Shown one piece after another: positions 1-7,796 of a stretch of 43,303 nucleotides of DNA. The notes below the pieces were generated by a model. It did no database searches and was not told the origin of the DNA. It was given only the letters and a program-made list of their open reading frames with translations. Both the position numbers and the translations under genes were made by a program. The DNA comes from Verrucomicrobia subdivision 6 bacterium (GTDB lineage Bacteria > Verrucomicrobiota > Verrucomicrobiia > Methylacidiphilales > Verrucolacustridaceae): the NCBI GenBank assembly GCA_947441075.1, contig CANESK010000006.1, forward strand, positions 1-43,303, given 5' to 3'. The number at the start of each line of letters is the position of its first letter. Positions within the stretch are counted from its first letter, which is position 1.

Positions 1-105
1 GCGTCCGCGACTATGGCCGGTGAAGGCTGTGGTAGCTGTGGAGACAGCGATAGTGGTGCAAAAAAGAAAAGCACCAACAACGTCACCCCCTCCGATAAGA
101 AGTAA
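1..105 (+). CDS. C-terminal end of an unidentified protein (5' truncated by window edge), tail ...GEGCGSCGDSDSGAKKKSTNNVTPSDKK
   Basis: Frame 1 open from base 1 to TAA at 103-105, directly before a strong terminator. Confidence 0.6.
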   Translation, partial: ASATMAGEGCGSCGDSDSGAKKKSTNNVTPSDKK

Positions 106-123
106 CTTTTCGAAAAATAAAAA

Positions 124-156
124 CCCAGCCTCGAAAAAATCGAGGCTGGGTTTTTT
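124..156. terminator. Rho-independent terminator between convergent genes
   Basis: CCCAGCCTCG-AAAAAAT-CGAGGCTGGG followed by TTTTTT; A-rich on the other side, so probably bidirectional. Confidence 0.9.
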
Positions 157-170
157 GTTGCCTAGAGAGA

Positions 171-809
171 TTAGTTTTTCGGGCGACCGAGTTTGGCTTG
201 CATAGTCACGGGAGTTTTGGGGTTGTCCCGGGGGTCCCGAGGTTTGGCGACGATCTTATCAGCCACGTCCATCCCTTCGATGACTTCGCCGAAGGCAGAG
301 TACTGACCGTCGAGGAAAGCGGTTTCGGTGACGCAGATAAAAAACTGACTGCCGCTGGAATCACGTTTGGGATTGCCTTCATCGCCGAGTCGGGCGGCAG
401 AGACGGTGCCCCGCTTGTGCTTATTGCCGATTTCCGCGGGGATGGTGTAACCAGGGCCGCCAGTGCCGTGGGAGCCACGATCGTCGGCGTTTTTACTTTT
501 GGGATCGCCACCTTGGATCATGAATCCTGGAATGACGCGGTGAAAGGTGGTGCCGTCGTAAAATCCTTCTTTGACGAGTTTTTTAAAGTTTTCGCTGTGT
601 TTGGGGCATTTGATGACATCGAGTTTGATCAGGATGATGCCATCGGGGGTGGTGATGGTGACGATATCTTCTTCAACGAGGGTGGGTTTCATGTCGGTGG
701 GTTCCTTTGGGGTGGGGGTGTTGGTTTCCGCCGCACACGCGGCAAAAGCGAAAAGAATGGCAATGGTGAATGGAGCGAGGATTTTTGTTGAGAGAGTAGA
801 TTTAAGCAT
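171..809 (-). CDS. Cyclophilin-type peptidyl-prolyl cis-trans isomerase, exported/lipoprotein-like N-terminus
   Basis: FHRVIPGFMIQGGDP, GSQFFI, FGEVIEGMDV cyclophilin motifs; hydrophobic N-terminus with Cys. Confidence 0.93.
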   Translation of the reverse strand: MLKSTLSTKILAPFTIAILFAFAACAAETNTPTPKEPTDMKPTLVEEDIVTITTPDGIILIKLDVIKCPKHSENFKKLVKEGFYDGTTFHRVIPGFMIQGGDPKSKNADDRGSHGTGGPGYTIPAEIGNKHKRGTVSAARLGDEGNPKRDSSGSQFFICVTETAFLDGQYSAFGEVIEGMDVADKIVAKPRDPRDNPKTPVTMQAKLGRPKN

Positions 810-1674
810 GTCGAAGAATGGTCCAAGTTGATGCGTTGGCCAATACTGAATTTCCTGCCTTAGCGTGATCTCGCTTGATCATGGAGAGGGATAGGATAAC
901 GGAGGAGTCCGGCAGAGAGGTTGCACTGGTCATTTTTCCAAGAGCGGTTCCGTCTGGGGTAGTGGACTCCATTGGCAGTGACGGGATGGAAGTGGAGGGG
1001 GAAGCGAGAACACAGAGGTGGCGGTTGACGTGGCCGACGCTTCGGAGGCGGGAGATGACTTCTTGGCCGATGTAGCAGCCTTTGGTGGAGCTGATGGCGT
1101 CGGACTCGAAGCCAGCTTCGGGAGGGAGAGTGTCGGGTCCGACGTCGGTGCCCCAAAGGGGAAGTCCGCGGGCGATGCGGAGAGGTTCCCAATCGGGTAG
1201 GGCAGAGGAGGCGGGTTGGTAAGGGGAGGTAGAGGGAATCCACAGGTCGAGGCCGGGTTCACGAAAGCGGGGGCAGAGGAAATGAAGGGAATCTTTTGGC
1301 GCATCGGTGGGTGGAGAGGAGAGGGATAGAAAATGAGCCAAGTTGTAGGATAGGGAGATGTCCTCGATGGTGACGTCGTCGGCGACGATAAACTTTTCAA
1401 GTCGGGTGTGAAGGGATTTGCGGAGAATGAAATCGGTTTCGATGAGGAGGGAGTCGGATGTGGCGGCGATGTGGAGATCGGCTTCAAGTCGCCCTTTGGA
1501 GGTAATGATGGCGGAGCGGACCGCATGGCCTGGGAGAAGTTTCTTTACGTCTTGGGTGACTTGGCCGTTGAGGAAGCGGAGGCGATCGGGGCCGATGAGG
1601 CGCAGAAGGGTACGGGGGCCAGGGAGCCAGGCGTGGGTGGGTGATTTGATCTTTTGCAGGAGGTCGGGATTCAT
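802..1674 (-). CDS. ygfZ: Folate-binding YgfZ/GcvT-like protein
   Basis: KGCYIGQEVISRL signature of the YgfZ family; start placed at MNPDLLQK (ORF can extend to 1701). Confidence 0.85.
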   Translation of the reverse strand: MNPDLLQKIKSPTHAWLPGPRTLLRLIGPDRLRFLNGQVTQDVKKLLPGHAVRSAIITSKGRLEADLHIAATSDSLLIETDFILRKSLHTRLEKFIVADDVTIEDISLSYNLAHFLSLSSPPTDAPKDSLHFLCPRFREPGLDLWIPSTSPYQPASSALPDWEPLRIARGLPLWGTDVGPDTLPPEAGFESDAISSTKGCYIGQEVISRLRSVGHVNRHLCVLASPSTSIPSLPMESTTPDGTALGKMTSATSLPDSSVILSLSMIKRDHAKAGNSVLANASTWTILRHA

Positions 1675-1686
1675 CAGAGTGGTGGG

Positions 1687-2157
1687 GTGAGTGATGAACA
1701 TTTCATGGAAGAGGCCTTACGCCAAGCTCGTAAGGCGGTGGCCAAAGGGGAGGTGCCGGTGGGGGCGGTGCTGGTGGTGGAGGGAAAGATTGTCACGAGG
1801 GCCCATAATCAGGTGGAGGAGTTGAAGGATGCGACGGCTCATGCGGAGATGTTGGCGGTGACGGCGGCGGCAGGCGAGTTGGACGGTTGGCGATTAACGG
1901 AGGCAACGGTTTATGTGACAAAGGAGCCGTGTCCGATGTGTGCGGGGGCACTGGTATTGTCGAGGGTAAAGCGGGTGGTTTATGGGGCGGCGGATCCGCG
2001 GATGGGTGCGGCAGGTGGGGCGATGAACTTATTGCAGTTTGCGGGGATGAATCATCAGTGCGAAGTGACGGGCGGGGTCAGGGCGGAGGAGTGTCGGGAT
2101 TTGCTAAAAGAATTTTTTCAGGCCAAAAGATTGGAGAATGGAACGCGTGGCGATTGA
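1687..2157 (+). CDS. tadA: tRNA-specific adenosine deaminase / CMP-dCMP deaminase family
   Basis: HAE...PCPMCAGAL zinc deaminase motif; GTG start proposed at 1687 (MSDEHFMEEALRQA). Confidence 0.9.
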   Translation: MSDEHFMEEALRQARKAVAKGEVPVGAVLVVEGKIVTRAHNQVEELKDATAHAEMLAVTAAAGELDGWRLTEATVYVTKEPCPMCAGALVLSRVKRVVYGAADPRMGAAGGAMNLLQFAGMNHQCEVTGGVRAEECRDLLKEFFQAKRLENGTRGD

Positions 2158-2884
2158 TTTTAAAAAGGATTGGCCGTTAGGGTCTGGGGTGACGGTGGTG
2201 GGGGTGGGGCCGGCGGGGCTTTATGCCTTGGCTAAGCCGGAGGGGGTGCGTTCGCAACCGAAAGAGGGGAGTCGGGATGCGAAGGCTTTATTAACCTGCA
2301 GTTATTCTTTAAAGGACGAGGCGTATCATTTGCCGCCGGACAAGGGTGGGGGGAAGGTGTGGTTGTTGCATCGGTTGGATGCGGGGACGTCGGGGGTGAT
2401 TTTGGTGGCGGATGAGGAGCAGACGGCGGCGGAGGTGCAGTACTCTTTTGCTCAGCACCAAATTAAGAAACGGTATGTTGCCTTGGTTTTTGGCTGGGCG
2501 CTTCGGGCGAGTGAGGTGTGGAAGGATCGAATGGAGGTGATGAAGGATCGGGGGCGGGCGCGGGCGAGGATGGGTCAGGGGGTTTTGGCGGAAGCGGTGA
2601 TGAAAGAAAGGGCGCGGGGGAAGGGGCCTTGTGGCCCGATGAGTTTGTTGGAGTTGGAGCCAAAGACTGGGCGGACGCATCAACTACGGATTCAGTGTTC
2701 GCAGAGGAATCTACCGATTGTGGGGGATCGGACGTATGGAGATTTTGAAAAGAACAGGATCTTTACGAAAAGTACGGGGCAACAAGGCATGTTTCTTCAT
2801 GCAGAGCGTGTGAAGGTGCCCTTTCGTGGGAATGATTGGGAGGCGAGTGTGCCTGTTCCGGCTCATTTTTCGGTTGGGGCCTAG
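2138..2884 (+). CDS. RluA-family RNA pseudouridine synthase
   Basis: HRLDAGTSGVILVA catalytic motif, KKRYVALVFG, GRTHQLRIQ, GDRTYGD. Confidence 0.92.
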   Translation: MERVAIDFKKDWPLGSGVTVVGVGPAGLYALAKPEGVRSQPKEGSRDAKALLTCSYSLKDEAYHLPPDKGGGKVWLLHRLDAGTSGVILVADEEQTAAEVQYSFAQHQIKKRYVALVFGWALRASEVWKDRMEVMKDRGRARARMGQGVLAEAVMKERARGKGPCGPMSLLELEPKTGRTHQLRIQCSQRNLPIVGDRTYGDFEKNRIFTKSTGQQGMFLHAERVKVPFRGNDWEASVPVPAHFSVGA

Positions 2885-2932
2885 CTTTGGCTAGGCTTGC
2901 CATGGGTTGGATGGAAGAGTGATAATTTGTCG

Positions 2933-3073
2933 ATGAAGCTTCTCTTCGCGTTTGTACTTATGTGGGTCTGGACGGTGCCGATGGGTTCGAATCTCTTCGC
3001 TCACACCGAGAAATTGATGATGGGTCATTCCATGTCGCTGAAAGAATCGCAAATTCAAGAACTGTTGAACTAA
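2933..3073 (+). CDS. Small 46-aa ORF with signal-peptide-like N-terminus: MKLLFAFVLMWVWTVPMGSNLFAHTEKLMMGHSMSLKESQIQELLN
   Basis: ATG 2933 to TAA 3071-3073, hydrophobic start; stops 2 nt before the likely GTG start of the next gene; below the 60-aa track cutoff. Confidence 0.4.
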   Translation: MKLLFAFVLMWVWTVPMGSNLFAHTEKLMMGHSMSLKESQIQELLN

Positions 3074-3075
3074 GT

Positions 3076-3909
3076 GTGTTCCCTTCCTCCTTCTTCCCTT
3101 TGATTTTTGCGACCATCCTTTCCCTCGCCGTTTTGGTATTAGCGGGCGTCTTGGGTGGAAGGGGTGCGATCTCTACCCAGGGGGTGGTGGGGTTATCTGC
3201 CCTGGGCATCGGGGGTTTTCTGCTCTTTGTTTTGCGGAACAGAATCAGACGACTGCGAGTAGGCAAAGTGGTGGTAGAGCTTAAAGGGCAGAAGAGCCCG
3301 CTGGAAAATCCTCAAGGCCACACTAATCCCATCCGCAGAATGTACGCTTGGACGTTGCACTGGGCAGCGACTCCTTATGCGCTTCCCGCTCTTGTGGTTA
3401 TTTCTTTTTTGGAATCTTCGATTTTTCCTATTCCGCCTGATGTTTTACTGATTCCGATGGTGCTAGCCAATCCATCGAGGGCGTGGACTTACGCACTGGC
3501 TTGTACGGGGGCCTCGGTGGTTGGGGGTTGGGCAGGATATGGCATTGGACATTTTCTCTACGATTCGGTGGGAGCACCGATTATCGCCTTCTACCATCTA
3601 CAAACCCAGTTTGAGGCTTTCCGGAATATCTTTAATACTTACGGAGGGTGGATTGTCTTGATTAAGGGAATGACGCCGGTCCCTTACAAGCTGATCACGA
3701 TCACCGCTGGAGCAACTGGGATGAATTTGGTGACCTTTTCGATCGCCTCAATTATTTCCCGAGCGATGAGATTTTTCCTGGAGGCCGAGCTTTTGCGCCG
3801 GTATGGACCTGCCATTCGTCCTAAAATCGACCGTTATCTCGAAGTCATCTTAGGCATCCTTTTGCTGCTCCTTATCGGGGGTTTTCTTCTGCTCAAATTC
3901 CTTCGGTAG
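3076..3909 (+). CDS. VTT-domain (DedA/YqaA-type) membrane protein with extra N-terminal TM segments
   Basis: FLESSIFPIPPDVLLIP, GYGIGHFLYD, KGMTPVPYKLITITAG motifs; hydrophobic from GTG 3076 onward, upstream part of ORF hydrophilic and out of character. Confidence 0.8.
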   Translation: MFPSSFFPLIFATILSLAVLVLAGVLGGRGAISTQGVVGLSALGIGGFLLFVLRNRIRRLRVGKVVVELKGQKSPLENPQGHTNPIRRMYAWTLHWAATPYALPALVVISFLESSIFPIPPDVLLIPMVLANPSRAWTYALACTGASVVGGWAGYGIGHFLYDSVGAPIIAFYHLQTQFEAFRNIFNTYGGWIVLIKGMTPVPYKLITITAGATGMNLVTFSIASIISRAMRFFLEAELLRRYGPAIRPKIDRYLEVILGILLLLLIGGFLLLKFLR

Positions 3910-4019
3910 ATTAGGCGCCGGACCTAGGGCCTGGAGATTGCTGAAAATAGTTTGAACGTTTTGCCCCTTTGCCTGTCTATTTTATCAGATTCGTTTACAT
4001 CTCCTAGTGTTTGGCAAGA

Positions 4020-4048
4020 AGCGTGGGTTTGATCACCCACGCTTTTTG
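4020..4048 (+). terminator. Rho-independent terminator
   Basis: AGCGTGGGT-TTGATC-ACCCACGCT followed by TTTT. Confidence 0.8.
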
Positions 4049-4141
4049 TTTGTACTTGAAAGCTCTAAAAACCAGCTACTTGCAAGGAGCTCGCCATCTT
4101 TGATGGCGCAATACTAATTATTGACTTTACCGTAAGAACGG

Positions 4142-4528
4142 ATGATTGTTTCACTCCTGTTCATGATTTCGCGTTTCCATCATCATCCACTTGGCGTCCA
4201 TGCCACTCGCCTTGCTGAGGATCTACAGCGTGAGATATGGGGTTTTGCCCAAGCGGTCATCGATGAGGAACATCAGGTGTGTGCGGATAACCGGATGAAC
4301 TACTGGAAAAGCCGATTGCTTCTATCGGTTGAGCACGCGAAGTCTAAGGGGATGGATGCGGGAGAAATCGCTCATCAGTGTGAGCTCTCCCTTTGTACCT
4401 CTCGAACTTCCAAGCCTCTGCCCAATCGTTCTCTAACCCAAATTGAAGGTTATCTTCAACAACAAGGGGTCCCGGTCCGCCTGCAGGCCCCTGTCGGAAA
4501 TGGGGCGCCCTACTCGCGGGCGTCCTAA
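4142..4528 (+). CDS. Hypothetical protein, no family recognised
   Basis: 128-aa ORF in otherwise empty interval between a terminator and the ABC gene; no clear RBS. Confidence 0.35.
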   Translation: MIVSLLFMISRFHHHPLGVHATRLAEDLQREIWGFAQAVIDEEHQVCADNRMNYWKSRLLLSVEHAKSKGMDAGEIAHQCELSLCTSRTSKPLPNRSLTQIEGYLQQQGVPVRLQAPVGNGAPYSRAS

Positions 4529-4604
4529 GTTACTTCCACTTTTCTTGGTCATGCCATGGGAGACGGCTTGACCCAATAGAATTTTCTCCCCAATTTCTAA
4601 GTTC

Positions 4605-5558
4605 ATGGCTGGCTCATCTTTATGTGCGGTTCAGGCGGACGGTGTGGGGTACTCCTATGGGCGCAAGCGCGTTTTAGAAAATATCGATCTTCGTTTGGAA
4701 GAGGGGGGGATGTTCTGCGTTCTCGGGCCTAATGGCAGCGGCAAGACGACTCTTTTTAAACTCATTTCAACCATCTTTGCTCTGCAGGACGGGGAAATCT
4801 CTGTCGCGGGTCGTAGCCTGCGCCAATTTCCCACTCCCGTGCGGCGCAAGATCGGGGTTCTTTTTCAAAATCCAGCGGTGGACATGAAATTGACCGTTCG
4901 CGAAAATCTTCGTTACCACGGTAACCTCTATGGTCTCGAGACCTACGATTTGGAAAAGCGGATCAACAAGAATCTGGAAGCGCTTGGCGTTGAAAATCGG
5001 GGAGGGGAGATGGTGGAAAGTCTTTCGGGCGGGCTTCGTCGGCGGGTGGAGATTGCCAAAGTACTCCTGACCCGCCCGAGCATTCTCCTGATGGATGAGC
5101 CGACCACAGGATTGGATCCCGCAATTCGCTCAGAACTTTGGAGCATTATTTCGGGTATCCGTAACTCTCGGAAATTGAGCGTACTTTTCACCACCCATCT
5201 TTTGGAAGAAGCGGAGCCGGCCGATGAAATTATGCTTTTGGATCAAGGTCACTCCGTGGCTTCGGGGAAGGTTTCCGAACTACGCTCCTCCCTAGGCAAG
5301 GAGTATGTTCGTATCGGTACCTACCAGCCTAAAAAACTGGCCGCCCGCATTCGTAAGGAAGGGGAGATTGAAGTCACGGTAGAACCCGCCGCGGTGAAGG
5401 TGGTTCCTCTTCGTGGGCTGGCCGCTCCCTTAGCGATCCGACTTTGGCGGGAGTACAGCAAGGAAGCCACTTCGGTGACTCTTTGTCGGCCCACCCTTGA
5501 GGATCTATTCCTACAAAAAACGGGGCGACTCTGGTCGTCCACCCCAGGGGAAATTTAA
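4605..5558 (+). CDS. ABC-2 type transporter ATP-binding protein
   Basis: LGPNGSGKTT Walker A, LSGGLRRRVEIA signature, LLMDEPTTGLDP Walker B. Confidence 0.95.
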   Translation: MAGSSLCAVQADGVGYSYGRKRVLENIDLRLEEGGMFCVLGPNGSGKTTLFKLISTIFALQDGEISVAGRSLRQFPTPVRRKIGVLFQNPAVDMKLTVRENLRYHGNLYGLETYDLEKRINKNLEALGVENRGGEMVESLSGGLRRRVEIAKVLLTRPSILLMDEPTTGLDPAIRSELWSIISGIRNSRKLSVLFTTHLLEEAEPADEIMLLDQGHSVASGKVSELRSSLGKEYVRIGTYQPKKLAARIRKEGEIEVTVEPAAVKVVPLRGLAAPLAIRLWREYSKEATSVTLCRPTLEDLFLQKTGRLWSSTPGEI

Positions 5559-5561
5559 CCT

Positions 5562-6329
5562 ATGATTATGCAAGCCTCCTTCAGCCTCGCTGTACGCGAG
5601 ATCGTGCGGTTTCTGCGTCAAAAAAACCGAGTCATCGGAGCTTTGGCGACCCCAGTCATCTTCTGGTTTCTTCTGGGTTCTGGGGTCGGTCGGTCGTTGG
5701 CCTCATCGGGGATTCGGGAACGAGCGGACTATCTGACCTATTTTTTCCCAGGCATTGTTTTGCTGATCATTCTTTTTACGGCGATTTTTTCAACGGTCTC
5801 CGTAATTGAGGATCGGCGCGAAGGATTTTTGCAGGGGGTACTAGTGGCGCCCGACGGGCGGTCCGCGATTCTTTTTGGGAAATTGATAGGGGGAACTCTT
5901 TTGGCTGTTTTCCAGGCCCTGATCGTCGTCTTAATTGCGCCCTATACTGATTACCATCCCGACGCGCGGGTTCTGATGTACCTGGTGGCGATGATTGCCC
6001 TGCTTGCGGTCGGCCTGACTGCGCTGGGATTTCTCTTCGCATGGCCGATGGACTCCACCCAAGGCTTTCACGCTTTGATTAATTTATTCTTTGTTCCTCT
6101 CTGGTTCCTCAGCGGGGCGCTTTTCCCTGCCAGTGGTGCGGCCGAGTGGATTCGGACGTTGATGCGGTTTAATCCTCTCAGCTACGGGCATGATGCCTTG
6201 GCAGGTCTTCTGGCTACTCGGCCAGGGATGCCTTTGCCTCTGGATCTATCTCACGATTTTTCAATCGTGATTGCGTCGACCCTTCTGCTGGTTATGGCCT
6301 GTGCCCTGCAGGTCAGTCGGCGTTCGTGA
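5562..6329 (+). CDS. ABC-2 type transporter permease
   Basis: Multi-TM protein with EDRREGFLQGVLVAPDGRSAILFGKLIGG typical of ABC-2 permeases; 3 bp after the ATPase stop. Confidence 0.92.
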   Translation: MIMQASFSLAVREIVRFLRQKNRVIGALATPVIFWFLLGSGVGRSLASSGIRERADYLTYFFPGIVLLIILFTAIFSTVSVIEDRREGFLQGVLVAPDGRSAILFGKLIGGTLLAVFQALIVVLIAPYTDYHPDARVLMYLVAMIALLAVGLTALGFLFAWPMDSTQGFHALINLFFVPLWFLSGALFPASGAAEWIRTLMRFNPLSYGHDALAGLLATRPGMPLPLDLSHDFSIVIASTLLLVMACALQVSRRS

Positions 6330-7015
6330 CCTTGCCGGTGCCGGCGTCGCCGGGACCTCAGCCTGCCAATCGACAACTTACAGCGTTTGTCTGGGCTCTT
6401 CTGGTGGTTGGGCTGATAGCGGTGATCGCCGCTGGGGTAAGGGAAATCTGGATCTCCTCCGAACGGCAGGAAGTGCGGTCTTTGCCCATCTACGGGCAGA
6501 TTCCTGATTTTCGATTGATCGAACGAGATGGCCAACCGCGCACCTTAGCCGATTGCCAAGGCGAGATCTGGTTTGCTGCTTTCTTTTTCTCCTCTTGTCC
6601 CGGACCGTGCCCTGTCTTGAGTAGTCGGTTGGCAGAGCTGGCTCAAGCCGTAGGCCGAACCAAAGGAAAAGTCCGAGTGGTTTCGATTACGGTGGATCCT
6701 GCGGTTGATACCCCAGAACGCTTACGGGCCTACGCCCAGAAGTATGGGGCAGGAAAAAACTGGTGGTTTCTTACGGGGCCTTTGCCGGAGATTTATCGAA
6801 TCGCCCGTGAGGGATTTAAATTGGCGGTGGAAGAAAACCCACCTGAGACTGTTGCGCAAAATGGGAAAATGCTTCACAGCACGAAGATCGCCATGGTGGA
6901 TGGCCAAGGTCGAGTTCGCGGGTACTACAACGGAACCGATGCGGATCTTTTAGCGCGGGTACTGCCCGATCTCGGGGACCTGATGCGGGAGAGCCGAGAG
7001 GTGCCCTCCAAATGA
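6326..7015 (+). CDS. SCO1/SenC-family copper chaperone-like protein
   Basis: SSCPGPCPVLSSRL CxxxCP motif, SITVDPAVDTPERLRAYAQKYG, HSTKIAMVD; start overlaps permease stop. Confidence 0.9.
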   Translation: MTLPVPASPGPQPANRQLTAFVWALLVVGLIAVIAAGVREIWISSERQEVRSLPIYGQIPDFRLIERDGQPRTLADCQGEIWFAAFFFSSCPGPCPVLSSRLAELAQAVGRTKGKVRVVSITVDPAVDTPERLRAYAQKYGAGKNWWFLTGPLPEIYRIAREGFKLAVEENPPETVAQNGKMLHSTKIAMVDGQGRVRGYYNGTDADLLARVLPDLGDLMRESREVPSK

Positions 7016-7431
7016 CTTTGCATGACCTGCCCTTGCTTAATGCGGTCCTCAATTCGTTGACGGCGATGCTTCTGCTGGCGGGTTGGATCCAGATCAAACG
7101 GGGAAATAAGGAGGCCCATAAGAAAATCATGGTGACTGCCTTTTGCGTCTCTACGGTTTTCTTGGCCTCTTATCTTTTGCACAAATTCACGGTAGGGCCG
7201 AAGTTGTTTCCGATGCAGGGATGGGTGAGGGTGCTCTACTTCTTTATCCTCATCCCCCACACCATTTTGGCGGTGGTTAATTTGCCGTTTATTTTGGCGG
7301 TAGTTTGGTTTGCGGCCACGGGTCAGTTTGAGAAGCACAAGAAGTTGACCCCTTGGGTCTGGCCCGTCTGGATGTATGTGTCGGTCACAGGGGTGCTGGT
7401 TTACCTGATGCTTTATCGTTGGTGTGTCTGA
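7012..7431 (+). CDS. DUF420 (CtaM-like) membrane protein
   Basis: LNAVLNSLTAMLLLAGW...HKKIM...SYLLHKF...HTILAVVNLPF pattern; ATGA overlap with SCO gene. Confidence 0.85.
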   Translation: MTLHDLPLLNAVLNSLTAMLLLAGWIQIKRGNKEAHKKIMVTAFCVSTVFLASYLLHKFTVGPKLFPMQGWVRVLYFFILIPHTILAVVNLPFILAVVWFAATGQFEKHKKLTPWVWPVWMYVSVTGVLVYLMLYRWCV

Positions 7432-7759
7432 TCGCAAAGCGGATCAAGACTTTGTGCGTACTTGCAAGTCTGTCGCAACAAGGCAAAGTTTCTCTGTGGA
7501 AACGTCACAAAACCATCTGGGCGCGGCATCCCTAGATCTAACCCAAGTGAGCTCAGGGGACGAAGTTCGGGTGCGTCATCTCGCTTGTTCTCCAACCACT
7601 TGCCAGCGGTTGCGAGAGATGGGTTTTTGTGAAAATGCCTTGGTCACCAAAATTCGCGGCGGGGCTGATTTGGTTTGCTGGGTGTGTGGCACCCGAGTGG
7701 CCTTGAGTGCCCGCTTGGCCAAGCAGATCTTGGTCGAACACGTGGACGGAAAGTCCTGA
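7424..7759 (+). CDS. feoA: FeoA-domain protein, Cys-rich variant
   Basis: RLREMGFCENALVTKIRGGADLVCWVCGTRVALSARLAKQILVE; GTG start overlapping the DUF420 stop; directly upstream of feoB. Confidence 0.85.
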   Translation: MSDRKADQDFVRTCKSVATRQSFSVETSQNHLGAASLDLTQVSSGDEVRVRHLACSPTTCQRLREMGFCENALVTKIRGGADLVCWVCGTRVALSARLAKQILVEHVDGKS

Positions 7760-7796
7760 GCCACCCAATGCGCGGGGAAGTTTCCCCGTCTTTCCG

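Noticed and set aside
198-791. 197-aa + strand ORF
   Set aside because: Antisense to the cyclophilin gene; Gly/Asp-rich shadow without recognisable domains.
2962-3075. N-terminal part of the track ORF 2962-3909
   Set aside because: Hydrophilic, unlike a membrane protein N-terminus, and overlapped by a better signal-peptide-like frame; GTG at 3076 preferred.
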